This document shows positions 7,352 to 15,878 of a DNA stretch of 64,000 bases, piece by piece; positions within the stretch are counted from its first letter, which is position 1; each line of letters begins with the position of its first letter. Source of the DNA: Thermogemmata fonticola (GTDB lineage Bacteria > Planctomycetota > Planctomycetia > Gemmatales > Gemmataceae); the NCBI RefSeq assembly GCF_013694095.1, contig NZ_JACEFB010000001.1:62001-126000 (forward strand), given 5' to 3'. A program made the position numbers and the translations under genes. The notes below the pieces were generated by a model. That model was given only the letters and a program-made list of their open reading frames with translations. It did no database searches and was not told the origin of the DNA.

Positions 7352-9762
7352 GCGGTGGCCTCCTCCGGCGCGGGAATCCGCTCGGCCTTTTTGCCGCTGA
7401 ATTGCTCGAACCTTTGGACGATGACGTCGCAATAGAGCGGGTCCAGCTCCATCACGAACGCGCGCCGTCCCGTCTGCTCAGCGGCGATCAGCGTCGAGCC
7501 GCTGCCGCCGAACAGGTCCAGCACGTTCTCGCCGGGCCGGGATGAGTACTGCATGGCCCGCACCGCCAGCTCGACCGGCTTCTCGGTGTTGTGCGAAAGC
7601 CCAACGGCCGTCACAAAGGACGGATGCCCCTCCACGCTCAGGTTCCACACGTCGCCACGGTACTTCACCTGCTCGACGCGCTTGACCCGGCGCAGCGAGT
7701 ACTCACGCCCGTCGTGCTCCAGCCGCAAGGGGCAGCCGCGCCGGGCAAGGCGGCCCAGCTCGTAGAAGTACAGGTAGTAGACGCGCCGCCGACTCCGGAA
7801 CCTGCGCTGGCCGATGCCGCCCAGTTCCTCGGGCGGATCGTAGCTGTAGACGTTCGCCCGGTAGCCAACCGACTCCGCGAGCAGGCAGAGGTGCGCGGCC
7901 AAGTCCGCGGAGACGGTGCTTCCCTGCCAGTAGGTGCGGTCCTGCACCATGCAGCCGTCGCCAGAAAGCCAGCCCTGTAGGATCGCAACGCGCTTCGACC
8001 GGGGCAGGGCGAAACATGCGGGGGCCAACCGCTTGCCCTGCGCGAGACGGCCACCCAGGGCTTCGAATCGTTCGCCGGCCTCGCCGTCGAACGCCATCAC
8101 CACCGTGCCGCTGGTCGGCTCCAGGCGGTAGTCGTTGTGGTCGTACTCGCGGGCCTGGGGCCACTTTGCCCAGATGCGCTCCATCAGGTCCTGGCGGCGT
8201 TTGTGGAGCGAAAAGGCCGGGTAGCGGCGGTCCCCGTGGCCGGCACGCTGTAAGTGGCCCTGGGCCAGGTAGAGCCCGAAGAGGAACCAATCCTCCTCGT
8301 CCAGCTCCGGGAACGGGTCGGCGTCGGACTCCGCCAGGAGGGGTGTCATGGTGTAATCGCCGACACGGATCTCGTCGGCACGCACCCAGCCGACGTCGCC
8401 GCCGATGATTCGCTGGCCACGTTTCGCAGGCCGCCAGACCAGAAATGGATGATTATCGGACGCCAGGGTGTCGGCATTGCCTCCCTTGGCGACGATGCGG
8501 TAGAGGTGCTCCGAGGTGTAGGAATGCACCGAGACGTGCTCGACCCGGTGAAAGGCGCCATCGCCTGCGAAGACGCGGTCGCCAATCTGAAGGGAGCGGA
8601 TCGCCCGGAACCCCGCTTCGGTCAAGACGAGCGCGTCGGGGTGCAGGCAGAGATGGACCATGTTTTGCGGATTGACCTTCTTGACGTGCCACAGGTCGGT
8701 CGCGTTGTTCGGCCCGAAGAACTGGTGGGCAGCGCCTTCTTTCCAGCCGTAGAACGCGAGCTCAAAGCAGCCCATGAAGTCCTTGCGCGTCAACACCGGA
8801 TGCTGCTTGTCCCAAACGATGCCTTGGGAAAAGTAAAGCCCGTGCGCCTTGAGTACCGGCGGGTAGTTGCCGAGGTTCGCATAGCCGCCCCAGATGTAGA
8901 AACTGCGACCAGGCAGCAACACGCGAGCCAGGTTGCCGAACCAGGCGTGCAGCATCTGGTCGAACGCCTCATCCGAGACGAAGTCGTTGGCCAACGGCCG
9001 GTCCTTGGGCCGGAGCTTTTTATGCGTTGGCCTCGCTTTGCTGGCGTCGCGAGCCAGGTCGAAGCCCTGGTGGTGCAGGCCGCGGGCATCGACAACGTCA
9101 ATGACCTCCGCCTTGCTGGCGGGGAAAGACGACAACCCAGCGGCGATGGCGTTGTTGGAACGCGGCTCGACCTTCACGTTGTAGGGCGGGTCGGTGTTCA
9201 CCAGGTGGATCGGCGCGCCCTTAAGCAGCCGGTCCACATCCTCGGGCTTGCCGCTGTCGCCGCAGAGCAGGCGGTGGTCGCCCAGCAGCCAGAGATCGCC
9301 TGGCCGCGTGGTCGCCTCGTCAGGCGGGGCTGGCACTTCGTCGGGATCGCACAGGCCGTCCTTGACGCCGGGGTCGAGCAGCCTGGCCAGTTCGTCCGGG
9401 TCGAAGCCGAGCAGGCCGAGGTCGTAATTGCAGGCTTGCAATTCGCTCAGCTCGATCGGCAACAGGTCATAGTTCCAGTCCGACAGTTCGTTGGTCTTGT
9501 TGTCGGCGATGCGGTAGGCTTTGATCTGCTCCGGCGTCAGGTCCGTGGCGACATGGACCGGCACTTTCTCCAGACCGAGCTGGAGCGCGGCCTTGTAGCG
9601 GGTGTGGCCCACGACGATGACGCCCTCGGGATCGACCACGATCGGCTGACGGAAGCCGAACTCGCGGATCGAGGCCGCCACGGCGTCGACGGCATCGTTG
9701 TTGTGGCGCGGGTTGTTCTCGTAGGGCCGGATGTCAGTCAGCTTGCGGAGTTCGATCTTCAC
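7348..9762 (-). CDS. ParB-domain DNA methyltransferase interrupted by an intein
   Basis: The 804-residue precursor starts with a ParB/Srx-like domain (residues 1-95, with VVGHTRYKAAL). It continues as a beta-class DNA methylase: motif IV DPPYNV at 191-196, then the KPVEL helix (from 728) and SAM-binding FGGSGS at 751-756. This fold methylates adenine N6 or cytosine N4; ParB-methylase fusions are common on phages. Between HL (370-371) and TEKPVEL (726 on) lies a 354-residue intein. Splicing would restore the normal active-site joint and give a 450-residue enzyme. Its stop overlaps the DUF1937 start. No partner restriction enzyme is visible, so it may protect element DNA or regulate it. Confidence 0.92.
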   Translation of the reverse strand: MKIELRKLTDIRPYENNPRHNNDAVDAVAASIREFGFRQPIVVDPEGVIVVGHTRYKAALQLGLEKVPVHVATDLTPEQIKAYRIADNKTNELSDWNYDLLPIELSELQACNYDLGLLGFDPDELARLLDPGVKDGLCDPDEVPAPPDEATTRPGDLWLLGDHRLLCGDSGKPEDVDRLLKGAPIHLVNTDPPYNVKVEPRSNNAIAAGLSSFPASKAEVIDVVDARGLHHQGFDLARDASKARPTHKKLRPKDRPLANDFVSDEAFDQMLHAWFGNLARVLLPGRSFYIWGGYANLGNYPPVLKAHGLYFSQGIVWDKQHPVLTRKDFMGCFELAFYGWKEGAAHQFFGPNNATDLWHVKKVNPQNMVHLCLHPDALVLTEAGFRAIRSLQIGDRVFAGDGAFHRVEHVSVHSYTSEHLYRIVAKGGNADTLASDNHPFLVWRPAKRGQRIIGGDVGWVRADEIRVGDYTMTPLLAESDADPFPELDEEDWFLFGLYLAQGHLQRAGHGDRRYPAFSLHKRRQDLMERIWAKWPQAREYDHNDYRLEPTSGTVVMAFDGEAGERFEALGGRLAQGKRLAPACFALPRSKRVAILQGWLSGDGCMVQDRTYWQGSTVSADLAAHLCLLAESVGYRANVYSYDPPEELGGIGQRRFRSRRRVYYLYFYELGRLARRGCPLRLEHDGREYSLRRVKRVEQVKYRGDVWNLSVEGHPSFVTAVGLSHNTEKPVELAVRAMQYSSRPGENVLDLFGGSGSTLIAAEQTGRRAFVMELDPLYCDVIVQRFEQFSGKKAERIPAPEEATA
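7588..8649 (-). other. Intein with LAGLIDADG-type homing endonuclease domain
   Basis: The intein spans residues 372-725 of the methylase (1062 bases, 354 codons). Block A starts at Cys372 (CLHPDALVLTEAGFRAI ... IGDRV). Block B is TLASDNHPFLVW with His438. Two dodecapeptide-like motifs follow: LFGLYLAQGH (494-503) and ILQGWLSGDG (594-603). Block F/G is DVWNLSVEGHPSF ... LSHN, ending in His724-Asn725, with Thr726 as the +1 extein residue. All residues needed for class 1 splicing are present. The first endonuclease motif has Gln501 where the catalytic Asp/Glu is expected, while Asp602 is kept, so cutting activity may be lost. Confidence 0.93.
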
Positions 9763-9862
9763 GACCAGCGTCTCCCTTCACGCATTCGGACAAGCAAAAC
9801 AAACTGTACGGTGCTTGGCGGCTGTTCCCGCCGCGGGGCCGGGCCGCAGAACGGGCGGGAAG

Positions 9863-9871
9863 TACCTACCC
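9863..9871 (-). promoter_or_regulatory. Third, partial copy of the GGGTAGGT box
   Basis: TACCTACCC here (minus strand GGGTAGGTA) lies about 100 bases upstream of the methylase ATG. The same ACCTACCC core occurs in the two longer boxes at 15831-15874 and 21837-21879. The TGACGCA half found at those sites is absent here, so this may be a weak or chance copy. Confidence 0.35.
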
Positions 9872-9876
9872 GACGA

Positions 9877-10077
9877 CTTCTTGACCTTTTGCTCCCCCTC
9901 CCTCGCGTATGCGCGCGGGCGGGCCGGATTCGCCCGCGAGGGATAGGGGGTGCAAGAAGTCAAGAAGGGAGGGGAGCGGCTGAATGTCCTTGTCTCTTCG
10001 CATGTTTCGACCTCCACCTTCTTGCCGACCTTTTGACTTCTTGCTCCCCGCCCCACCCTTCTTGCACGCGCAAGAAG
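9877..10077. repeat. CTTCTTG heptamer array in the gap between Prim-Pol and methylase (candidate origin)
   Basis: The 336-base gap 9763-10098 holds seven exact copies of CTTCTTG or its complement. Four are in plus orientation (9877-9883, 10018-10024, 10037-10043, 10058-10064) and three in minus (9953-9959, 9961-9967, 10071-10077). The segment 9877-9967 folds into a long imperfect hairpin whose inner stem is CCCTCGCG/CGCGAGGG (9898-9943). The pair 10058-10064/10071-10077 lies in a short perfect stem-loop, CTTCTTGC-ACGC-GCAAGAAG. The array follows the Prim-Pol stop directly. Iteron-like repeats beside a primase suggest a replication origin; an attenuator or terminator cluster is the alternative. 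Confidence 0.6.
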
Positions 10078-10098
10078 CCCTCTTGCGAGCCGCCCCGG

Positions 10099-12201
10099 TC
10101 AAGAGGCCCCCAGCAGCCGGTAGAGCTTGCTGGGGCGTCCCGCCGTGCGGACCTCCGTGTACTCGATCAGCCGCTGGTTCAAGAGCGTGGTGCGGACCTC
10201 CTCGTGCTCGCGCTCGCTCCAGGGGTGCTTGCGGTTGATCTGCCAGAAGGGCATCCAGGCGTCGCCGTGCTTCTCCTGCCACTTGCGCAGCGTCACCACC
10301 AGCTTCTTGCAGCGGGCGTCGAACTCGTTCTCGCTGACGTACTCGCCGGCCATGAAGAGCATGCGGCGGGTCTGGTGCTCGACGAAGGCGCACGCCCAGC
10401 GGGCCGCGTCCGCGTCGATCCGCGGGTCGAGGTGGTTGGCGCTGCAGGCGTAGACCAGCGCCAGCCGGCGGGCCTTCTCGTTGGCCCGCGCCCAAATCGC
10501 CATGCCCACCGGGTCGCCCTTGTCCTCGGCCAGCGAGTACTGGTCGTCGGCCCGTTGGCGAAATGCCCGCAAGACGTCGGCGGCCTCGGGCGTGGCCTCG
10601 ACGACCTTGGGGATGGGGTGCCAGTCCGCCAGGTTGCCACGCTTCTCCCCCGGACAGAAGTCCGCCCACCATCGCGCCGTCGCCAGGACCGGCGCCGGCA
10701 GGTCGCGGACGACCGCGTCCTGGCCCCGGCCGCGCTTGCCCGTCTCGAGGATGAGCATGCGGGCGAAGAAGCCGTTAGTGAGCATCTTCAGCGACAGCGC
10801 CTCGTAGTAGTGCTTGGGGATGGCGGTGCCGAAGATGCACAGGCACGGCTGGTCGATGACGCCCGGCTCCTTGCCCGCCTTGACCCGCATCGGGTAGAGC
10901 GCGCTGGCGCTGGTGTACATCTTGAGCAGCACGTTCATGATCCCCTCGTGCCGCGCGTCCTTGCCGAGGTTGATCTTGGTCATCAGGCCGTCGATCTCGT
11001 CAGTCTGGAACAGCACGGACGGGTGCAGGAACAGCCGGTCCTCGATCCCCTCGCCGCTGGCGAAGGTGTCGCCCAGGCTTTCGGTCAGTCCGGCCTCCAG
11101 CAGCACCTTCTGGTTGACCTTGCGCGGGTAGTCCTTGCCCGCCCCGGAGTTGGCCAGGCCGAGGACGTAGAGGTTGGTGCGGTTATCGGCGGCGTCGCGG
11201 ACCTTGCGGCCGGCGAGCAGCGCCTGCAGCGACAGCGCCCCGCAGAAGGCGAGCGCCCGCTCCGGGTAGGGCGCGGTCTGGAGCGTGTACGTCATCACCT
11301 CGCCGATGAAGCCGGGGACGCAAAGCAGCTCGTCGGGGATCGGGCCGGGGTCCGGGTTGTCGGGGGCCTCGTCGCCCGGCCCCTCAGCGTACATCTGGTC
11401 CCAGTGGTTCTCGGCCAGCGCGACCGCGACCTGGTCCGGCTCGTAGCGGGCGACGCTCGACGCGATCCGCTCGACCTCGCGCGGCGGCAGCGGCGGGGCA
11501 CAGCGGTCGGCGTTGACGCGGAGGAGCGCCGCCGCCATCTCGGCCTGGGACATCCCCACCCGCCGCATCGCCCCCGCCAGGCGCGCCAGGGTCGCGTTCC
11601 GTTGCCCCTTGGGGATTTGGTTCGCCTCGGGCGGACCGGCCGCGACGTGGGCCGACGTGGGCGTTCCGTTGGCCAACCCGTCGAGTTCCTGGGCCAACCA
11701 CGGCGGCGGTTCGGGGAGGCGGTCGGGCGGGTCGTCCAGCTCCAGACCCGGTGCCCAGCGGTAGGCCTTCCCTCCCTCGATCACGGACGGCGGGGCCACG
11801 ATGTAGCCGCCGTCGGCGCGGGTATCGACCTTCGGGGCGAGCCGCCCTTCGGTGCAGCGCCAGCCCTTGCCCGCCGGCTGGCGGAACACGCGGTGGCTAC
11901 CGCCGCGCGGCGTGATGGCCATCGGCCCCGCCGCCAGGTCGAACATCCGCTCGGGGTTGCCGCCGGGCCAGGAGTTGGCGTCGCCGTCGATGTCGATGAT
12001 GACCAGCCCCTCCGTGGCGACGGCGACGTTGGCGCTGGGGTGCTGCGTCCACCAGCGCTCGATCTGGTCGGGGTCGATGGTCGCGTCGTGGAAGCCGTGC
12101 TCGGTGAGCGGGACCTTCGTGCCGGGCGCGCAGGGGAACACCCGGTAGCCCAGCTCGGCATAGCGGAGAGCGGCGGTCAGCAGCTCGTTCGGCGTCACCA
12201 C
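10099..12201 (-). CDS. Bifunctional primase-polymerase with DUF3987 helicase-like domain
   Basis: The N-terminal ~190 residues are a Prim-Pol (AEP) domain: GYRVFPCAPGTKVPL, the metal-binding IDIDGD at about 69-74, GSHRVFRQP and GGYIVAPPSV. A PriCT-like helical segment follows (GQRNATLARLAGAMRRVG ... ALLRVNADR). The rest resembles DUF3987, with a P-loop variant GLANSGAGKDYP and an acidic LFQTDEIDGL. Such proteins prime and help unwind DNA during replication of phages and plasmids. A tandem GTG start (12201/12198) overlaps the helicase stop, with GGAG just upstream. The coupling suggests co-expression with the helicase. Confidence 0.88.
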   Translation of the reverse strand: MVTPNELLTAALRYAELGYRVFPCAPGTKVPLTEHGFHDATIDPDQIERWWTQHPSANVAVATEGLVIIDIDGDANSWPGGNPERMFDLAAGPMAITPRGGSHRVFRQPAGKGWRCTEGRLAPKVDTRADGGYIVAPPSVIEGGKAYRWAPGLELDDPPDRLPEPPPWLAQELDGLANGTPTSAHVAAGPPEANQIPKGQRNATLARLAGAMRRVGMSQAEMAAALLRVNADRCAPPLPPREVERIASSVARYEPDQVAVALAENHWDQMYAEGPGDEAPDNPDPGPIPDELLCVPGFIGEVMTYTLQTAPYPERALAFCGALSLQALLAGRKVRDAADNRTNLYVLGLANSGAGKDYPRKVNQKVLLEAGLTESLGDTFASGEGIEDRLFLHPSVLFQTDEIDGLMTKINLGKDARHEGIMNVLLKMYTSASALYPMRVKAGKEPGVIDQPCLCIFGTAIPKHYYEALSLKMLTNGFFARMLILETGKRGRGQDAVVRDLPAPVLATARWWADFCPGEKRGNLADWHPIPKVVEATPEAADVLRAFRQRADDQYSLAEDKGDPVGMAIWARANEKARRLALVYACSANHLDPRIDADAARWACAFVEHQTRRMLFMAGEYVSENEFDARCKKLVVTLRKWQEKHGDAWMPFWQINRKHPWSEREHEEVRTTLLNQRLIEYTEVRTAGRPSKLYRLLGAS

Positions 12202-13916
12202 GGAATCTCCTCCTCCGCGGTGACCGCGTTGTACCCGAACGGGAAGTCGAGCGCGTTCTCAGGCAGATCGCCGAGGGCATCATCGGCCAGATGCTCGCCC
12301 TCCAGCGGCGGAGGGATGTCGCCGAGTTCATAGCCGATGACTCGGTCGTAGTCCTCGCCGGTGACACTGCGGACGGTGATCTCCCGCGTGGGGGCCAGGC
12401 GTCCCGCCTGCGCCAGGGCAACCGCTTCCTCGGCAGTATCCGGGACTGGATCGGGCGAGCGCCGCTTCCACCAGGCGACTGCCTTGTGCCGGGCATAGCC
12501 GGTGTGCTCGAAGCAGACCCACTCGGACTTGAAGTCGTGGAAGCCGACCTTGTAGTCCACGCGCATCGACTTCGGGGCGTCGTCGCCCGCGCCGCGCTTG
12601 CGGTGGACGCTGTAGAACACGTCCCGCACGGGGTACTTCTTGGTCGTCACCTGCCCGGAGAGGATGCCGGCCTCGCTCGCCTTGGCGTCGTGCTTCTGTC
12701 GCTCCGGCGGCGGGAACTCGTAGCCGCAGTCGGGGCAGCGGGCGTAGCCGGCGGCGATGACCGAATTGCACTCGGGGCACTCCTTGGCCGGGGCCGGCCC
12801 GCCGCCGGCGTCGCGCTCCCTGACCTTGATCTGGTCCACGGGGCCGTGCCGCAGCACGTTGCCGCCGAAGTCGAGCACCAGGCAGTTGGCCTTGCTTGGG
12901 TGCAGGCGGAAGCCGCGGCCGACCATCTGGTAGTACAGCCCGGCCGACAGCGTCGGGCGCAGCAGCGCCACGCAGTCGATATTCGGCGCATCGAAGCCGG
13001 TGGTCAGCACGTTGACGTTGCACAGGTACTTGAGCACGCCGGCCTTAAACCGGGCCAGGGTCGCGTCCCGCTCGTCGAGCGCCGTGTCGCCGGTGACGAA
13101 GCCGCAGTCAATGCCGTACTTCGCCTTCAGCACCGAGACGATGTGCTCGCCGTGCTTGACCCCGCTGGCGAAGATCAGCACCGCATTGCGGCTGCGGGTC
13201 TGCTCGACGATCTCGTCGCAGGCGGCCTCGACCAGCGCGTCGTTGTCCATCAGGTCCTCGACCTCGCCGGCGATGTACTCGCCGCCCCGGACGTGCAGCC
13301 CGCTGGTGTCGGCCTTCGCCTTGCCCGCCTTGGTGACCAGCGGGCAGAGGTATCCGCCCACGATCAGCTCGCGGACGCCGACCTCGTAGCAGACGTGGTT
13401 GAGGAAGCCGTCCGGCGTGCAGATCGACCCGGTCTTGAGGCGGAACGGCGTCGCCGTGAAGCCGATGATCCGCAGGTTGGGGTTGATGGTGCGGGCGTCG
13501 GCCAGGAATTGGCGGTACATGCCGTCACCTTCGGGCGGGATCATGTGCGCCTCGTCGATGACGACGAGGTCGAACGCCTCCAGTTCGCAGGCCCGCTTGT
13601 AGACCGACTGGATGCCGGCAATGATCACCGGGTGCGCGGTGTCGCGGCGCTTGAGGCCCGCCGAGTAGACGCCGAAGCGGACCTCGGGGCAGACCGCGTT
13701 GAGCTTGTCGGCCGCCTGCTCCAGCAGCTCCTTGACGTGGGCCAGGATCAGCACGCGGCCCTGCCACAGGCCCACGGCGTCCTTGCAGACCGACGCAATG
13801 ACGGGCGTCTTGCCGCCAGCGGTGGGGATCACCACGCACGGGTTGTCGTCCCGCACGCGCAGGTGGTCGTACAGCGCGGCCTTGGCCGCCTCCTGGTAGG
13901 GTCGCAAGAGCAGCAT
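12195..13916 (-). CDS. SF2 DEAD/DEAH-box helicase
   Basis: The product has motif I PTAGGKT, motif II DEAH, motif III FTATPFR and motif VI QMVGRGFR, the full set of a UvrB/type-III-restriction-like SF2 helicase. It also has a zinc ribbon at mid-length (CPECN ... CPDCGYEF). The start is set at ATG 13916 (MLLLRPYQEAAKAAL), which overlaps the RusA stop as TGATG; the upstream extension of the frame has no ribosome site. It probably unwinds DNA for replication or recombination together with the adjacent Prim-Pol, RusA and Sak4-like proteins. Confidence 0.9.
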   Translation of the reverse strand: MLLLRPYQEAAKAALYDHLRVRDDNPCVVIPTAGGKTPVIASVCKDAVGLWQGRVLILAHVKELLEQAADKLNAVCPEVRFGVYSAGLKRRDTAHPVIIAGIQSVYKRACELEAFDLVVIDEAHMIPPEGDGMYRQFLADARTINPNLRIIGFTATPFRLKTGSICTPDGFLNHVCYEVGVRELIVGGYLCPLVTKAGKAKADTSGLHVRGGEYIAGEVEDLMDNDALVEAACDEIVEQTRSRNAVLIFASGVKHGEHIVSVLKAKYGIDCGFVTGDTALDERDATLARFKAGVLKYLCNVNVLTTGFDAPNIDCVALLRPTLSAGLYYQMVGRGFRLHPSKANCLVLDFGGNVLRHGPVDQIKVRERDAGGGPAPAKECPECNSVIAAGYARCPDCGYEFPPPERQKHDAKASEAGILSGQVTTKKYPVRDVFYSVHRKRGAGDDAPKSMRVDYKVGFHDFKSEWVCFEHTGYARHKAVAWWKRRSPDPVPDTAEEAVALAQAGRLAPTREITVRSVTGEDYDRVIGYELGDIPPPLEGEHLADDALGDLPENALDFPFGYNAVTAEEEIPW

Positions 13917-14260
13917 CAGACGCACCGGACGCGGACCACGGTTTTCCCGCCCTCGACGGGGTCGCACTTGACGATGGCGAGCCGGACGACTTGGCTATCG
14001 TCACCGTAGACGCCCCCGTGCTGGAGGGCGTCGAGGAGGGCCTTCTGCACGTTATCGATGTCGCGCCGCCGGCGGTCGGGCGGGTAGACATCGACCTCCA
14101 CCGCCAGCGGTCCGCTCAGCGGGTTGACGCGCCGGGCCGCGAGGATCGCCAGCACGCGCTGGCGGAAGCGGCGGCCCTCGCGGCTGATCAGGGTGCGGAA
14201 CCCCACCCGCCGCCAGTAGTGGTTGATCGACGGCGGGTAGGGCAGCTCGGCCTCGAACAT
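13916..14260 (-). CDS. rusA: RusA-type Holliday junction resolvase
   Basis: The 114-residue product shows the RusA signature PYPPSINHYWR at the N-terminus and the acidic catalytic cluster VDVYPPDRRRRDIDNVQKALLD. RusA dimers cut four-way junctions, which phages need to resolve recombination and replication intermediates. ATG 14260 overlaps the DUF669 stop, and the gene's own stop overlaps the helicase start; both are TGATG joints. Length is normal for the family. Confidence 0.9.
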   Translation of the reverse strand: MFEAELPYPPSINHYWRRVGFRTLISREGRRFRQRVLAILAARRVNPLSGPLAVEVDVYPPDRRRRDIDNVQKALLDALQHGGVYGDDSQVVRLAIVKCDPVEGGKTVVRVRCV

Positions 14261-14724
14261 CAGTTGCGCCTCCACGGCGGCGTGCTGTTGGCGGACGGCT
14301 GCGTGCCTGCCGTCCCGGGCTGCAGGGCTTCCTTCTTCGTGTAGCCCTTGATTTCGTTGGTGATCTCGCCGGTGTCGTCGCGCTTCTTGCACTTCACGGA
14401 GATGACCAGGGGCAGGTTGTGCAGCTCGACCGAGTCGTTGGGGGCCAGCACGCCCACGGCCCGGCAGATGGCGGACAACTCGGCGCGGGCGATCTGCACC
14501 GCCGTCGCGTTCGGGTTGTCGAGGTTGAGCCGCGCCCACAGGTAGCGGTTCTTGTACGGCCCCTCGACGATCTGGAAGGTGAGCTGGAGGAAGTGGCCCG
14601 TGTTGGCCTTGTTCGGCTTCATCTCCGACTCGGTGATGACGGCCAGGTACTTGCCGGCGGGGATCGGGTCGAAGTCGCTGGTCGGTTCGACATGGTTGGC
14701 GTCGAAGCCACGGAGGTCAGCCAT
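14260..14724 (-). CDS. DUF669 family phage protein (probable single-strand DNA-binding protein)
   Basis: The 154-residue product has the DUF669 pattern: FDPIPAGKYLAVITESEMK, then TGHFLQLTFQIVEGPYKNRYLWARLNLDNPN, then a Ser/Pro/Gly-rich tail. DUF669 genes usually sit between a Sak4/RecA-like ATPase and a helicase, as here, and are thought to have an SSB-like role. AAGGAG precedes ATG 14724, and the start overlaps the ATPase stop. Confidence 0.85.
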   Translation of the reverse strand: MADLRGFDANHVEPTSDFDPIPAGKYLAVITESEMKPNKANTGHFLQLTFQIVEGPYKNRYLWARLNLDNPNATAVQIARAELSAICRAVGVLAPNDSVELHNLPLVISVKCKKRDDTGEITNEIKGYTKKEALQPGTAGTQPSANSTPPWRRN

Positions 14725-15505
14725 GTTCGTTCGCTCCTTGGGTGGGTTGGTGGTTGGAAAGGGCCGCGACGAAGGCAGCCCACGACAGGGGCAGGTCCTC
14801 GGTCAGCCCGTAACGGTTCTTGGCGATGCACGAGGGGCCGCCGACGGTCCGCAGCACGCGCTCGCCGCCGTCCTTGCCCAGCGCGTGGGCGATGGTGCGC
14901 TTGCGGCCGAATCCGGCGTCCTCCGTCTGCGTGCGGACCTTCCGCGTGGCGAACAGCACCGCGTCGCACCACTCGCTGACCAGCGCGCTGGCGTGCTTGT
15001 GCAGGCGCGGCGAGTAGCGGTCGTAGGGCGACGACTCCGGGTCCTCGAACTTCTCGACCTTGGCGTGCGCGATCAGCACGACGACCATGCCGCGCGTGTT
15101 GCGGAGCGCGTTGAGGTGCTCGACGACCTCGCGCCAGTAGGTCAGGGCGTGCGTGTAGCCCTTGGCGTAGCCGCCGTCGGCCTTCTCGATGCTCTTGGCC
15201 CCGGACTCCTGGCAGACCTTGTCCCAGATCATCCGCTCCAGCCAGTCGAGGCTGTCGATGACGACCGTCTCGTACTCGTGCGGCTCGGCCCGCAGCCCGG
15301 CCAGCGCGGCTAGGACCTCGTCGTAGGTGGTCGCCAGGGGGAACTTGTCGCAGTCGATCTCGTCCAGGCCGTCCTCGGTCTGGACGAAGACCGGCCTGGG
15401 CGCGCCGGCCGCGAAGGTGGACTTGCCGATCCCCTCGGTGCCGTAGACGAGCAGTCGCGGCGGCTTCGGGGTGCGGCCCCGCTGGACGCGGGCCAAGAGG
15501 CTCAT
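14717..15505 (-). CDS. Sak4-like RecA-fold ATPase
   Basis: The 262-residue protein has Walker A GTEGIGKST at about residues 22-30, Walker B ETVVIDSLDWLE, and a RecA-core-like VVVLIAHAKV strand. It matches the phage nucleotide-binding AAA_24/Sak4 group that promotes single-strand annealing with a partner SSB, here DUF669. GAGGAGG lies just before ATG 15505, which overlaps the upstream stop as ATGA. Confidence 0.85.
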   Translation of the reverse strand: MSLLARVQRGRTPKPPRLLVYGTEGIGKSTFAAGAPRPVFVQTEDGLDEIDCDKFPLATTYDEVLAALAGLRAEPHEYETVVIDSLDWLERMIWDKVCQESGAKSIEKADGGYAKGYTHALTYWREVVEHLNALRNTRGMVVVLIAHAKVEKFEDPESSPYDRYSPRLHKHASALVSEWCDAVLFATRKVRTQTEDAGFGRKRTIAHALGKDGGERVLRTVGGPSCIAKNRYGLTEDLPLSWAAFVAALSNHQPTQGANEHG

Positions 15506-15807
15506 GCGTGGACCTCCTCGGGTTGGTGGTTGGTCTTGTCGGTGACGCGCTCGACGCGGAAACCGTCCGCGCCGAACTCGCGGCGGATGAAGCCGACGAA
15601 CAGCCGGTTGCAGTCCCGGCCGACCGGCGTGCCCGCGTCGATGACGCAGGCACGCCGGTCGCGGTCCAAGAGATGGGCCGCGTCGAGGCGGACCTGGGCT
15701 TCGCCGTGCAGGCTCTCCGTGCCCCAGATGGCCAACAGCAGCGTGGCCTCGACCTCCTCGAGCGGGACGTGCGGCGGGAAGGAGTAGCGGTAGAGTTCCT
15801 TGGTCAT
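15502..15807 (-). CDS. Hypothetical 101-aa protein heading the replication operon
   Basis: I do not recognise the family. The product (SFPPHVPLEEVEATLLLAIWGTESLHGEAQVRLD ... GRDCNRLFVGFIRREFG) is a small alpha/beta protein without Cys clusters or membrane segments. It is the first gene after the regulatory box at 15831-15874 and is coupled to the Sak4-like gene by an ATGA overlap. GGAAGAGG precedes its ATG. Confidence 0.75.
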   Translation of the reverse strand: MTKELYRYSFPPHVPLEEVEATLLLAIWGTESLHGEAQVRLDAAHLLDRDRRACVIDAGTPVGRDCNRLFVGFIRREFGADGFRVERVTDKTNHQPEEVHA

Positions 15808-15830
15808 GTCGCGCCTCTTCCGAATGACGG

Positions 15831-15874
15831 GCCTCTACCCGTAGACCTACCCGGTCCGCAGGCGGGTTGACGCA
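15831..15874 (-). promoter_or_regulatory. Bipartite box upstream of the replication operon (candidate promoter)
   Basis: Read on the minus strand this is TGCGTCA, 15 bases, then GGGTAGGTCTACGGGTAGAGGC. The same two halves with the same 15-base spacing recur at 21837-21879 ahead of the recombinase module. Each lies 35-95 bases before a start codon. The spacing suits a promoter for an alternative sigma factor. This copy abuts the 3' end of the sigma-like gene. Confidence 0.55.
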
Positions 15875-15878
15875 GGGC

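Noticed and set aside
8254-12333. 1359-codon open frame on the plus strand across the methylase and Prim-Pol genes
   Set aside because: It is antisense to two clearly recognised genes, crosses their intergenic gap, and its translation is low-complexity Arg/Val/Gly/Ala, as expected from high-GC shadow frames.
12291-14009. 572-codon plus-strand frame opposite the helicase gene
   Set aside because: Antisense shadow; composition and lack of motifs mark it as chance.
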